DNA of 64,000 bases from assembly GCF_003148825.1 (NCBI RefSeq), contig NZ_QGGZ01000005.1, forward strand, positions 248,001 through 312,000. The letters run 5' to 3'. The notes beneath the pieces are model-generated. The model was not told the DNA's origin. It worked only from the letters and a program-made list of their open reading frames with translations, and did not search any database. Every line of letters starts with the position of its first letter. Position 1 is the first letter of the stretch. A program made the translations under genes and the position numbers. Positions 35,273 to 45,000 of this stretch are shown one piece after another. This DNA comes from Streptomyces sp. CG 926 (lineage in GTDB: Bacteria; Actinomycetota; Actinomycetes; Streptomycetales; Streptomycetaceae).

Positions 35273-35884
35273 ATGGTGGCTGGACGTCGTATCAGGTTCA
35301 CCGCGGTGCTGGTGGGCGTCGTGCTCGCGCTGACCGGGTTCTCTTCGCACGGCGGGAGCAGCAGCAGCGGGAGCAGCGGAAGCAGCGGCAAGAGCAAGAG
35401 CAAGTCCGGCAGCGGTGGCGGGTGCTCCAGCTCCAAGAGCCGCAAGAAGAGCCACGGCAGCGACGACAACAGCACGGCCACGCCCACCGCGACGCCCTCC
35501 GCGAGTGCGAGCGGCGCCCCGGCCACGGCCGTCGTGATCACCTGCGTCGGCGGCACCTCGCCGGTCACCACGGTCCGCTTCACCTCGAACGTGGACAGCA
35601 GGGGGACCTTCGTCGTGAACCTCTACCGGGAGGGCGCGAACGGCACCGTCATCGAGTCGACCGAGGTCAAGGCGACCCTGGAGGCCCGTGAGACCCGTAC
35701 GGTCGAGGTGGCGCTCCAGGATCCCTTCCGTGCGGCCGAGGTCACCACGTGCCGGCTCGACCGGCCCCGGCGGACGTCCGACACCTCGACGCCGAGCGCG
35801 GAGGCGACCACCTCGGGCGGCTCCCGGCCCACGCCCAGGTCGACCACGAAGAAGCCCGGCCCGAAGACCACGCGCAAGCCCTGA
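35273..35884 (+). CDS. Secreted Ser/Thr-rich protein of unknown function
   Basis: A 203-aa protein with a signal peptide (RRIRFTAVLVGVVLALTGFSS) and a serine/glycine/lysine-rich low-complexity stretch (residues ~35-65). A small domain with two or three cysteines follows (VVITCVGGTSPVTTVRFTSN ... EVTTCRLDR), then a Pro/Lys-rich basic tail. The central domain has a beta-sandwich look (TVRFTSNVDSRGTFVVNLYRE). No named family recognised. The ATG at 35273 is preceded by GGGGAGGGG. Confidence 0.75.
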   Translation: MVAGRRIRFTAVLVGVVLALTGFSSHGGSSSSGSSGSSGKSKSKSGSGGGCSSSKSRKKSHGSDDNSTATPTATPSASASGAPATAVVITCVGGTSPVTTVRFTSNVDSRGTFVVNLYREGANGTVIESTEVKATLEARETRTVEVALQDPFRAAEVTTCRLDRPRRTSDTSTPSAEATTSGGSRPTPRSTTKKPGPKTTRKP

Positions 35885-35921
35885 GGCCCGGGCCCCAGGG
35901 CCCCCAGGCGGCCGCCGCGCG

Positions 35922-36698
35922 TCAGCGCAGCCTGAACTCCGTACCCGGCCGGCGGGAGCCGAACAGCTCCGCCTGTCGCTCCGGGGCCAGGTTCCCCAGC
36001 GCGATCAGCGCCGGGGCCTGGGCGAGGGCCTGCTGGAGCGCGGCCTGTTTCGCCGACCACAGGGCCCGTACGGTGCCCTGCACGGCCTGGGTCGGGAAGC
36101 CGGCCAGGGTCTCGGCCGCCCGGAGGGCCGCCGGCAGCAGCTCCTCGGGCGCGGTCAGCTCCGAGACCAGTCCGATCTGATGGGCCCGGTGCGCCGAGAG
36201 CCGTTCGGCCGTGCCCATCAGGGACATCCGGGCCGCCTCCCCGAAGGGCATCCGCTGTGCCATGTACACGGCCTCGTAGGCGCTGACCATGCCGTAGGTG
36301 GTGTGCGGGTCGAAGAAGGAGGCGGTCTCGGAGGCGATCAGGAACTCCGCCTCGCCCAGCAGGTAGAAGGCCCCGCCGCAGGCCATGCCGTTGACGGCGG
36401 CGACCACCGGCTTCCACAGGTCGCCCGCCTTGGGGCCGATGGCGATCAGCGGGTCGTCGGCCGAGTAGGGGGAGGCGGGCTGCGGCACGTCGACGCCGCG
36501 GTCGATGCCGGTGCAGAAGGCGGCCGCTCCGGCGCCGGTCAACACGACCGCCCGCACCTCCTCGGCATACCGGAACTCCCGCCACACCGAGCTCAGTTCG
36601 GCGGCGGTCTCCAGATCGATCGCGTTGTGCCGGTGGACCCGGTCCAGGGTGACGACGGCGACCCCGGTCGCCTTGTCGCGGTCCACCCGCACGGTCAT
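35922..36698 (-). CDS. Enoyl-CoA hydratase/isomerase family protein
   Basis: A 258-aa crotonase-fold enzyme. Oxyanion-hole segments are AAFCTGIDRGVD and AAVNGMACGGAFYLLGEAEFLIA; the later region reads FFDPHTTYGMVSAYEA, where the usual catalytic Glu in LG(L/M)xPxxG is not obvious, so isomerase or C-C hydrolase chemistry is possible. Start ATG overlaps the TGA of the DUF35 gene (ATGA). Last gene of the minus-strand unit 38333-35922 that begins at the operator at 38385. Confidence 0.85.
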   Translation of the reverse strand: MTVRVDRDKATGVAVVTLDRVHRHNAIDLETAAELSSVWREFRYAEEVRAVVLTGAGAAAFCTGIDRGVDVPQPASPYSADDPLIAIGPKAGDLWKPVVAAVNGMACGGAFYLLGEAEFLIASETASFFDPHTTYGMVSAYEAVYMAQRMPFGEAARMSLMGTAERLSAHRAHQIGLVSELTAPEELLPAALRAAETLAGFPTQAVQGTVRALWSAKQAALQQALAQAPALIALGNLAPERQAELFGSRRPGTEFRLR

Positions 36699-37177
36699 GA
36701 CTTCTCCAGGATCCAGCGGGGCACGGCCATGCCGCCCGTCTCGGTGAAGGCCACGTGCACCCGGGCGCCGATCCGCAGCCGGGCCGGGTCCACCGAGTCG
36801 AGCGGGGCGTCGGCCGAGGTCACCAGGTTTCCGGCGAGCCGGATGTGCGGGGCGTCGGCGAGTTCCACGAGGATCACGTTGTACGGGGCCTGCGCGGCGT
36901 AGGCGGGCAGCAGCGGCGGGTGCGGCCGTACGTAGGACCAGATGCGGCCGCGGCCGCTCATGCGGCGCCACTCGCTGTCGAAGGACCGGCAGTGCGGGCA
37001 GCAGGGGCGGGGCGGGAAGCGCAGCCGGCCGCAGGCGGCGCAGGCCTGGACGCGGAGCTCGCCCCGGGCGGCGTACTCCCAGAAGGGGGCGCCGTCCTCG
37101 TCGGGGACCGGGAGCAGCAGCTCGTCCGCGGTGGCGGGAGTGGTGGGCGTGGCGGGAGTGGTGGGCGTGGTGGTCAC
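36695..37177 (-). CDS. DUF35 OB-fold, zinc-ribbon partner of the adjacent thiolase
   Basis: A 160-aa protein: a Thr/Pro repeat leader (TTTPTTPATPTTPATA), a zinc ribbon with CAACGR and CCPHC, then an OB fold (GRIWSYVRPHPPL ... MAVPRWILEKS). Next to an SCP2-type thiolase this is the layout of Ltp2-DUF35 retro-aldolase pairs in steroid side-chain degradation. The GTG start at 37177 lies 4 bp after the thiolase stop. The Thr/Pro leader is again a DNA slippage repeat (37140-37170). Confidence 0.88.
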   Translation of the reverse strand: MTTTPTTPATPTTPATADELLLPVPDEDGAPFWEYAARGELRVQACAACGRLRFPPRPCCPHCRSFDSEWRRMSGRGRIWSYVRPHPPLLPAYAAQAPYNVILVELADAPHIRLAGNLVTSADAPLDSVDPARLRIGARVHVAFTETGGMAVPRWILEKS

Positions 37178-37181
37178 CGGG

Positions 37182-38333
37182 TCAGCTCCTCAGCAGGATC
37201 GCGGACGTCGGGACTCCCTCGCCCGCCGTCACCAGGCAGGTCGAGGCGTCCGGCACCTGGGCGGTGGAGATGCCGCGCAGCTGCTTGACGCCCTCGTTGA
37301 TCAGGTTGAAGCCGTGCACGTACGCCTCGGACAGGCCGCCGCCCCCGGTGTTGATGGGGAGCCGGCCGCCCATCTCCAGGGCTCCGCCCTCGGTGAAGGC
37401 GGCGCCCTCGCCGCGTCCGCAGAAGCCGTAGCCCTCCAGGGAGAGCGGGATCAGCGGGGTGAAGGCGTCGTAGATCTGGGCGACGTCCACGTCCTGGGGT
37501 CCGAAGTCGGCCTGCTTCCACAGGTGTCGGGCGGCGGTCCACGCGGGGCCGGACAGCGGGTCGTCGTTCCAGTAGTTGACCATGCCGTGGTGCTGGGCGG
37601 GCAGGCCCTGGGCGACGGAGTGGACGTAGACGGGTTTCTGCCGGCAGTCGCGGGCGCGCTCGGCGGAGACGATCACGCAGGCCAGCGCCCCGTCGGTCTC
37701 CAGGCAGTTGTCGAAGAGGCAGAGCGGGTCGCTGATCATGCGGGAGGTCATGTACATCTCGCGGGTCAGCGGGCGCTCGTACATCATCGCGGCCGGGTTG
37801 GCGTTGGCCCGGTTGCGGCAGGCCATGGCGACGTTGAAGAGGTGGTCGCGGGTGGCGCCGTACTCGTGCATGTAACGGCGGGCGAGCATCCCGATCTCGT
37901 CGGCGGGCCGCAGCAGGCCGAAGGGCCTGGTCCACTGGCCGGGGGTGGGTAGCTGGACGGCGGTGTTCTTCCAGGGGCGGGGGCCGGAGCCGCGTTTGCG
38001 GGAGCGCCAGGCGACGCCGACGGTGGCCTGGCCGGTGGCGACGGCGGAGGCGAGGTGACCGACGGTGGCGCAGGAACCGCCGCCGCCGTACCCGATCTTG
38101 GAGAAGAAGGTGACGTCGCCGGCGCCGATCGCCTTGGCCACCTCGACCTCGTCGGTCTCCTCCATGGTGTAGGAGGAGAAGGCGTCCACCTCAGAGGGCT
38201 CGATGCCGGCGTCGGCGAGGGCCGCCAGGATGGCCCGGCAGGCCAGTTCCTTCTCGGACTGCGGCAGTCGTTTGGCAAAGGCGGTCTGCCCGATGCCGAC
38301 TATCGCCGTCGCGTCCTTGAGCGTTGCCGCCAT
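37182..38333 (-). CDS. SCP2-type thiolase / acetyl-CoA acetyltransferase-like protein
   Basis: A 383-aa thiolase-superfamily enzyme of lipid-transfer type, opening KDATAIVGIGQTAFAKR. It carries IGYGGGGSCATVGHLASAVATG (a Cys near the usual nucleophile place), DVAQIYDAFTPLIPLSLEGYGF and INTGGGGLSEAYVHGFNLINEGV. With its DUF35 partner it likely cleaves a beta-hydroxy- or beta-ketoacyl-CoA. The ATG at 38333 has GGAGG five bases upstream. First gene of a three-gene unit divergent from the FadD-like ligase across one operator. Confidence 0.9.
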   Translation of the reverse strand: MAATLKDATAIVGIGQTAFAKRLPQSEKELACRAILAALADAGIEPSEVDAFSSYTMEETDEVEVAKAIGAGDVTFFSKIGYGGGGSCATVGHLASAVATGQATVGVAWRSRKRGSGPRPWKNTAVQLPTPGQWTRPFGLLRPADEIGMLARRYMHEYGATRDHLFNVAMACRNRANANPAAMMYERPLTREMYMTSRMISDPLCLFDNCLETDGALACVIVSAERARDCRQKPVYVHSVAQGLPAQHHGMVNYWNDDPLSGPAWTAARHLWKQADFGPQDVDVAQIYDAFTPLIPLSLEGYGFCGRGEGAAFTEGGALEMGGRLPINTGGGGLSEAYVHGFNLINEGVKQLRGISTAQVPDASTCLVTAGEGVPTSAILLRS

Positions 38334-38384
38334 CGCCACCTCCGGGGTGCGCCAGTACTGACAGCCGCGAAGGCTACAGCTAAT

Positions 38385-38399
38385 CTGACGGATAGTCAG
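38385..38399. promoter_or_regulatory. TetR-type operator, copy 10
   Basis: CTGACGGATAGTCAG, identical to copy 1. It lies between the divergent thiolase (38333) and acyl-CoA ligase (38429) and can repress both directions. Confidence 0.86.
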
Positions 38400-38428
38400 C
38401 TACTGGGTCTGCGGGAAGGTGGCACGCA

Positions 38429-40111
38429 ATGGGCGACGACGGGCGCGACGACCGGCACGAGGACGTACGCGCGGACGTGCGCGAGGGCGTACGCGAGGAG
38501 TCGCGCGAGGACCCGCGCGGGGATCTGCGCTGGGGCAGCATCGCGCGGCTCGTGCGGGCGGCAGCGGCACGGTACGCCGACCGCGAGGCCGTCGTCGACG
38601 GGCGCACCCGGATCAGTTACACGCAGCTCGGCGAACGCGTCGAGCGGGCCGCCGCCGCCTGCCTCGCCGCCGGGATCGAGCCCGGCGACCGGGTCGCCGT
38701 CTGGGCCCCCAACACCCTGGAGTGGATCGTCTCCGCCCTCGGCGCCGTCTCGGCCGGCGCGGTGCTCGTCCCCCTCAACACCCGCTTCAAGGGCACCGAG
38801 GCCGCGTACGTCCTGGAGCGCAGCCGGGCCCGGCTGCTCTTCGTCACCGGCACCTTCCTCGGCACCTCCTACGTCGCCTCCTTGCGCCGCGCCGCGGCCG
38901 AGGGGCCCGGCGGCGGCCCGCTGCCCGGACTCCCGCACCTGGAACAGGTCGTCGTCCTCGCCGACGACGCCCCCGACTCCTTCCGTACCTGGAAGGACTT
39001 CCTGGCGGGCGGGGACGGCGTACCGGCCGCGGCGGTCCGCGAGCGCGCCGAGGCCATCCGCCCCGAGTCCCCCTCCGACATCATCTTCACCTCCGGTACC
39101 ACCGGCAGCCCCAAGGGCGCGGTCATCACCCACGCCCAGTCCCTGCGCTGCTACGACGTGTGGTGCGAGCTCGCCGGACTGCGCGAGGGCGACCGCTACC
39201 TGATCGTGAACCCCTTCTTCCACACCTTCGGCTACAAGGCGGGGATCATCGCCTGCCTGATGCGCGGGGCCACGATGGTCCCGCAGTCCGTCTTCAACGT
39301 GGACACCGTCCTCGCGAACGTCGCCGCCGAGCGGATCTCCGTACTCCCCGGGCCGCCCACCCTCCACCAGTCGCTCCTCGACCACCCCCAGCGCGACCAC
39401 CACGACCTCTCGGCCCTGCGCCTGGTCGTCACCGGCGCGGCCGTGGTCCCGCTGCGGCTCGTCGAACGGCTGCGCGGCGAGCTGCGCATCGGCGTCGTCC
39501 TCACCGCGTACGGGCTCTCCGAGGCCGGCGGCATCGTCACCATGTGCCGCCGCGACGACCCCGCGGAGACCGTCTCCGCCACCTCGGGCCGGGCCATCCC
39601 GGACACCGAGGTGGTGATCGTGGACGCGGACGGGCGGCCACGGCCCACCGGGCAGGCGGGCGAGATCGTGGTCCGCGGCTACCACGTCATGCAGGGCTAC
39701 TTCGAGGACCCCGAGGAGACCGCCCGCGCGATCACCCCCGAGGGCCGGCTGCACACCGGCGACGTCGGATACCTGGACGAGGACGGCAACCTGCGCATCA
39801 CCGACCGGATCAAGGACATGTTCATCGTCGGCGGGTTCAACGCCTACCCCGCCGAGATCGAGCAACTCCTCGGCCTCCACCCGGACATCGCGGACGTCGC
39901 GGTCATCGGCATCCCGGACCCGCGCCTCGGCGAGGTCGGCAAGGCCTACGCGGTCCGCCGCCCCGGCTCCACCCTCACCGCGGACGACCTGATCGCCTGG
40001 TCCCGCCGCGAGATGGCCAACTACAAGGTGCCGCGGGCGGTGGAGTTCGTGACGGAACTTCCCCGCAACGCGAGCGGCAAGATCCTCAAACGCGCCCTGC
40101 GCACCGGCTGA
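38429..40111 (+). CDS. FadD3-like acyl-CoA ligase (AMP-forming)
   Basis: A 560-aa ANL-family ligase. Motifs: IIFTSGTTGSPKGAV (P-loop), the A5-type YGLSEAGG, GDVGYLDEDGNLRITDRIKDMFIVGGFNAYPAEIE (hinge) and the catalytic Lys in NASGKILKRAL. In overall form it is closest to the FadD3 group, which activates a steroid-derived propanoate in Mycobacterium. Its first ~30 residues are a low-complexity charged stretch (DVRADVREGVREESRED) not seen in the family. The ATG 30 bp after the operator is used. Confidence 0.9.
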   Translation: MGDDGRDDRHEDVRADVREGVREESREDPRGDLRWGSIARLVRAAAARYADREAVVDGRTRISYTQLGERVERAAAACLAAGIEPGDRVAVWAPNTLEWIVSALGAVSAGAVLVPLNTRFKGTEAAYVLERSRARLLFVTGTFLGTSYVASLRRAAAEGPGGGPLPGLPHLEQVVVLADDAPDSFRTWKDFLAGGDGVPAAAVRERAEAIRPESPSDIIFTSGTTGSPKGAVITHAQSLRCYDVWCELAGLREGDRYLIVNPFFHTFGYKAGIIACLMRGATMVPQSVFNVDTVLANVAAERISVLPGPPTLHQSLLDHPQRDHHDLSALRLVVTGAAVVPLRLVERLRGELRIGVVLTAYGLSEAGGIVTMCRRDDPAETVSATSGRAIPDTEVVIVDADGRPRPTGQAGEIVVRGYHVMQGYFEDPEETARAITPEGRLHTGDVGYLDEDGNLRITDRIKDMFIVGGFNAYPAEIEQLLGLHPDIADVAVIGIPDPRLGEVGKAYAVRRPGSTLTADDLIAWSRREMANYKVPRAVEFVTELPRNASGKILKRALRTG

Positions 40112-40117
40112 CCCGGA

Positions 40118-40690
40118 TCAGGGGACGAGGCCGCCCAGGTCGATGTCCGCGGGGAACGGGACCGCCACCTTGAGCCGCTCACGATGGATCCCGGTCGGGA
40201 CATACGTCCGGGTGACCGTGTCCAGCTCGTAGACGTGCACGACGGGCTCACCCTCCTCGTCCTCGACCCGCCAGAAGTGGGGGATCTCGGCCTGGGCGTA
40301 CTTGAAGGGCTTGATGGAACGGTCACGGTCGGCCGATTCCTCGGACACCACCTCGATCACCAGAACCACTTCGTCAGGGAGGTAGCGGGTGCGGTCCGGA
40401 TCGTAGGGGACGGACGCAGCCAAGATGTCCGGTTCCGGGCGACTCTTCCGGTCGAGCCGGATCGTCATCTCCCGTTCGATCTCGATGCCGTCAGGTGTTG
40501 CCTGTCGCAGGGCGAAGGTCAGGTTCTCCACGAGCCGGGAGTGCCATGACCGCTGCGGCGACATCATGAAGATCAGCGCTCCGTCGATGAGCTCGGTGTG
40601 CCGGGGGGCCTGGGGCCAGTGGTCGAGGTCGTCCGCTTCCCAACCGCTCGGGCGGGGCGGGAGCATCCATTCGGGGAGCTCGGCTGCCAT
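40118..40690 (-). CDS. Uma2-family (DUF820) putative endonuclease
   Basis: A 190-aa protein of the Uma2 group, a PD-(D/E)XK nuclease-like fold common in Streptomyces. The active-site-like strand pattern is RPEPDILAASV followed by LPDEVVLVIEVVSEESADRDRSIKPFKYAQAEIPHFWRVE, with Asp, Glu and Lys in the expected order. Biological role is unknown. The ATG at 40690 is used. It converges with the acyl-CoA ligase with 6 bp between stops and has no operator. Confidence 0.87.
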   Translation of the reverse strand: MAAELPEWMLPPRPSGWEADDLDHWPQAPRHTELIDGALIFMMSPQRSWHSRLVENLTFALRQATPDGIEIEREMTIRLDRKSRPEPDILAASVPYDPDRTRYLPDEVVLVIEVVSEESADRDRSIKPFKYAQAEIPHFWRVEDEEGEPVVHVYELDTVTRTYVPTGIHRERLKVAVPFPADIDLGGLVP

Positions 40691-40766
40691 GGTGTCCTCC
40701 AGGGGTGCGCTGGTTCAGCCTACTGGGCGGTGGCCCCGCACACCGGGATACGGCGGCACGGGCCCG

Positions 40767-41498
40767 CTAGAGGCGGCGGGCCAGGAGCAGGCGCCAGTTC
40801 GGGGTGCCGTCCGGGCGGCGGCCGAAGTGGGGGAGGGGGACCGTCTCGACCGTGAAGCCGGCAGCCCGGAGGTCCGCGCGGACCGGGCCCAGGGGGAAGG
40901 TCCGGTAGTACATGACGAACGGCGGCCGCCACATCGCGTTGCGCACCCGCATCGCCGCGTCGAAGCCCGTCGTCGCCCACCACACCGGGGAGCCGAGCGG
41001 CAGCGGGGCCCCGATCGGGAAGGCGAAGACGCCGCCCCGGCGCAGCGTCGCGTGGATGCCGGAGAACAGCGCGGGCCGTTCCTTCGGGAGGAAGTGGCCG
41101 AAGGCGCCGAAGCTGACCGCCAGGTCGTAGGTGTCCGCGAGGGCGGCCGGCAGGGCCCGCGCGTCGGCCCGTACGAAATCCACGCGCTCGGCGTCCGCGC
41201 CGTACCGGCGCTCCGCCTCCGCCAGCATGCCCGCGCTGAGGTCCACCCCGGTGATCCGGCCCCGGCACAGCCGGCTCAGCATGCCGATCCCCGCGCCCGT
41301 GCCGCAGCAGACGTCCAGGCCGGCGCCGAAGGTGCCCTCGTGCTGGGCGAGGGTCTCCTCGACGGCGTCGAGCATCCGGTCCGGGGTGCGGAAGGGGGTG
41401 TGGTCGAACTTCGGCGCGAGGAGGTCGTAGCCCCGCTCCACCGAGGAGAGGCCCTGCACTGCCAGTTCGCGGACGCTCGGCCCGTGGGAGGAGAACAC
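40767..41498 (-). CDS. Class I SAM-dependent methyltransferase
   Basis: A 243-aa methyltransferase. SAM motif I is GLDVCCGTGAGIGMLSRL; ITGVDLSAGMLAEAERR is the acidic ribose-binding loop and YDLAVSFGAFGHF is motif post-II. The substrate is unknown. The start is unclear; GTG at 41498 opens the conserved region (SSHGPSVRELAVQGLSSVERGYDLLAPKFD), and the frame stays open further upstream. It lies just downstream of afsS on the same strand. Confidence 0.82.
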   Translation of the reverse strand: MFSSHGPSVRELAVQGLSSVERGYDLLAPKFDHTPFRTPDRMLDAVEETLAQHEGTFGAGLDVCCGTGAGIGMLSRLCRGRITGVDLSAGMLAEAERRYGADAERVDFVRADARALPAALADTYDLAVSFGAFGHFLPKERPALFSGIHATLRRGGVFAFPIGAPLPLGSPVWWATTGFDAAMRVRNAMWRPPFVMYYRTFPLGPVRADLRAAGFTVETVPLPHFGRRPDGTPNWRLLLARRL

Positions 41499-41637
41499 GC
41501 TCCCCAGCCTATGCCGCGGGGACGCGCACATACGTGTACGGCGGCCGCGGTGGCTCCCCCTCCGGGCCACCGCGACCGCCGTTCCCCCGTACTTCCCCCG
41601 TACTCCCCCGTGGAGTCCCCCGTACGTCGTGTCGGTG

Positions 41638-41838
41638 CTACGGGCGCGGACCGGACGCGTGGTTGTCCAGCGTCCGGATCTCCTCGTCCGTGGTGGGCAC
41701 GGCCGGGGCGGGCGCGGCCGGAGCCGGCTCCTTCTCCAGCGGCTTGATCTCGATGCCCGAGGCGTGGTTGTCCAGGGTCTCGATCTCGACGCCCGAAGCG
41801 TGGTTGTCGAGCGGCTTGAGGTTCTCGTTCGTCGTCAT
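41638..41838 (-). CDS. afsS: AfsS, small repeat-containing regulatory protein
   Basis: A 66-aa protein with three copies of LDNHASG (residues 10-16, 22-28 and near the C-terminus), the hallmark of AfsS of S. coelicolor, where it is the AfsR target that raises actinorhodin and undecylprodigiosin production by an unknown mechanism. The ATG at 41838 follows AGGAGAATCG. The order afsR-afsS on the same strand is as known. In the middle it has a Glu/Pro/Ala linker (LEKEPAPAAPAPAVP) in place of a further repeat. Confidence 0.92.
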   Translation of the reverse strand: MTTNENLKPLDNHASGVEIETLDNHASGIEIKPLEKEPAPAAPAPAVPTTDEEIRTLDNHASGPRP

Positions 41839-41952
41839 CGATTCTCCTGATGTATGGGTGGGGCTGGGCCCGTTCGGCGATTCCCCCGATGACCGCCGAA
41901 CGGGTAGTCCTCCAACCGGCCCGGATGCTCCCCCGAGGCGCCGGGTCGATGT

Positions 41953-41989
41953 ACTTATCCTGTCGGACGGCGATAAACGAACGATGAAC
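41953..41989 (-). promoter_or_regulatory. afsS promoter with AfsR/PhoP-type 11-bp direct repeats
   Basis: On the minus strand GTTCATCGTTC followed directly by GTTTATCGCCG (41989-41968), two 11-bp PHO-box-like units, then GATAAGT (around 41958-41952) at -10 distance. In S. coelicolor AfsR and PhoP compete for such repeats over the afsS -35 region. Match to that arrangement is by memory. Confidence 0.7.
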
Positions 41990-42016
41990 GCCGCGTTCAA
42001 CCGGAATCCCCGCAGC

Positions 42017-45000
42017 TCAGGCGGCGATCTCCGAAGCCAACAAGGCCTGAACTTCGCCCAGTTCGGCCGATCGCAGCTGCGTGAACACGGTCTCCGCGTC
42101 CCGCCAGCACGCCCGCGCGCGGTCCCGCTGACCCAGCCGCCGCAGCGCCTTGCCGAGCACCGTCAGGACCGTCGCCCGGCGCCACTCCCCGCCGATCCCG
42201 CGCAGCGCGATGGCCTGCTCGGCGTGCGAGGCGGCCAGGGTGGGCCGGCGCGCCGCCAGGTGGGCCTCGGCGAGCCGGAAGTGCGTCACGCCCTCCCACA
42301 GCGGCTGGCGGTTCTCGTGGAACAGCGACAGCGCCTCGGCCAGCTGCGCCAGGGCCTCGCCGAGCCGGCCGGCCTGGGTGAGGGCGATGCCGAGCGCGTA
42401 GCGGCCGTTGGCCAGGCGCAGACTCAGGCCCATCCGGTCGTAGATGGCGATGCCCTGCTGGGCCAGGTCTATGGCGCTGGGCAGGCGACCCAGTTCCACG
42501 TGGATGCGGGAGAGGTTGCACAGGGCGCTGGCCTCGCCGACGTTGTTGCCGTCGGCGCGGAAGCACTCGATGGCCTGCAGCAGGTAGCGCTCGCCGTCCG
42601 CGTGCCGGCCCTCGTAGAGGGCGATGATCCCGCGGTCGTTGGGCGCCCAGCACATGGGCAGCGGGTCGCCGGCCTCGCGCGCGAGCACGGTGGCCCGCGC
42701 GGCCTCGTCGTCGGCCTCGGCGAAGCGGCCCGCGACCAGATGGACGTTGGTGAGGGTGGTGCGTGCGCGGCCCTCGGCGTACGGGTCCTTCGCGGCCTGG
42801 CCCGCGTCGCGCAGGGCCACGGCCGCCGACTCGTACTGCCGGGAGTTGGCCCCGGACTCGGCGAGGTCCTTCGCCGCCCACAGCAGGTCCACGGCCCGGC
42901 GCAGGACCAGCGACTCGCCGCCGCGTACGGCGGCCTGCCGGACGCACGCCAGCAGCGGGTCGGCCTCGGCGTACAGCCAGTCCAGGGCGGCCCGCGGTTC
43001 GGCGAAGACCAGCCCGGGATAGTGGGTGTCGGACAGGTGCGCGGGCAGTCGGTCGCCGGGGCGTTCCAGGGCGTAGACCCCGGAGGCGGTGGCCAGGTAG
43101 AAGTCCAGCAGCCGGTCCAGGGCCGCCTCGCATCCGCTCGGCGGCTGTTCGTCACGCTCGGCGCAGGCACGCGCGTAGAGGCGTACGAGGTCGTGGAAGC
43201 GGTAGCGGCCGGGAGCGGCGGATTCGAGCAGGGAACAGTCGACTAAGGCCTCGAGGAGGTCCTCGGTGTCGTACTCGGGCAGGTCGAGCACGGCGGCTGC
43301 GGCCGAGAGCGAGATGTCGGGGCCGTCGGCGAGGCCGAGGAGACGGAAGGCGCGCTGCTGGGCGGGCTCCAGCTGGCCGTAGCCGAGCTCGAAGGTGGCC
43401 TTGACGGCGAGGTCGCCGGCCTGGAGTTCGTCGAGGCGGCGGCGCTCGTCGGCGAGCTTGGCGGCCAGGACGGAGACGGTCCAGGTGCGGCGGGCGGCGA
43501 GCCGGGAGGCGGCGATGCGGATGGCGAGCGGCAGGAAGCCGCAGGCGCCGACCACGTTGAGGGCTGCCTGGCGTTCGGCGCGCACGCGCTCCTCACCGAC
43601 GATGCGGGTGAAGAGCTGCAGGGCCTCCTCGGGACTCATCACGTCGAGGTCGACGAGATGGGCCCCGGCGAGGCCCGCCATGCGGACCCGGCTGGTGACG
43701 AGGGCGGCGCAGCCGGCGGTGCCGGGCAGCAGCGGACGGACCTGGGCGGCGTCGCGGGCGTTGTCGAGGAGGACCAGGACACGGCGGCCGTCGAGGATGG
43801 AGCGGTAGAGCGCGGCCCGGTCGGCGGGGGAGTCGGGGATGGCCGTGTCGGGGGTGCCGAGGGCGCGCAGGAACGAGCCGAGGACGGCCTCCGGTTCGGC
43901 GGGGCGGGCCTCGGTGCCCTGGAGGTCGACGTAGAGCTGGCCGTCGGGGAAGTGCGGACGGGCGGCGTGGGCCACGTGCACGGCGAGGGTGGTCTTGCCG
44001 ACGCCACCGATGCCGGCGAGCGCGGAGACGGCCATCACCTGATCCAGGGCGCCGCCGGACAGGATGGCGCCGAGCTCGTCGACGAAGCTGGCGCGGCCGG
44101 TGAAGTCGGGGACGGTCGCAGGCAATTGGGCAGGCCTCACATGAACGGTCGCGGCGGCCGGGGCCGGGTCCTCCGCGCGGGCGAGATCGGCGTCGGCGTT
44201 CAGGATGCGCTGCTGGAGCGCGGCCAGTTCGGGGCGCGGGTCGACGCCGAGTTCGTCGGCGAGGAGCCGGCGGGTGTCGGCGTAGACGGCGAGGGCCTCG
44301 GCCTGCCGGCCGCTGCGGTAGAGGGCGAGCATCAGCAGCTCGCGCAGGCGTTCGCGCAGCGGGTGGGCGGCGGTGAGGGCGGTGAGCTCGGAGACGGCCT
44401 CGGCGTGCTGGCCGACCTCCAGGTCGAGGTCGAGGCGGGTCTCCATCAGCTGGAGGCGCCATTCGGCGAGCCGGATGCGCTCGGTCTCCGCGTGCGGGCC
44501 GGGGACGCCGGCGAGGGGCTCGCCCTCCCAGAGGTCGAGGGCGCGGGTCAGGAGCGTCCGGGCGAGGGAGCGGTCGCCGGCGGCCCGGGCCGCCTCGGCG
44601 TCGGCGGCGAGGCTACGGGCGACGCCGAGGTCGAGGGTGGCGGCGGAGCGCAGCCGGATGGCGTAGCCGCCGGAGTCGGTGACGAGGAGGCCGGGGGCGA
44701 CGACCTTGCGCAGACGGGAGGCGTACGTACGGATGGTGGCGAGGGCCTGCTGCGGCGGGTCCTCGCCCCAGATGGCGTCGATGAGTTCGGGCGCGGTGGC
44801 GGTGCGGCCGTCGCGGAGCAGCAGTACGGCGAGCAGGGCGCGCTGCTGGGGGGTGCCGGAGGGCAGGACCTCGGCGCCGCGCCAGGCGCGGACGGGCCCG
44901 AGGACGGCGAACCGGGACTCGTTGGGTCCGGTGGGGGCGCCGGTGGGGGCCCCGGTGGTGGCGGAGGCGGTGTTCCCGGTGGCGCTCGCGGCGGGACCGG

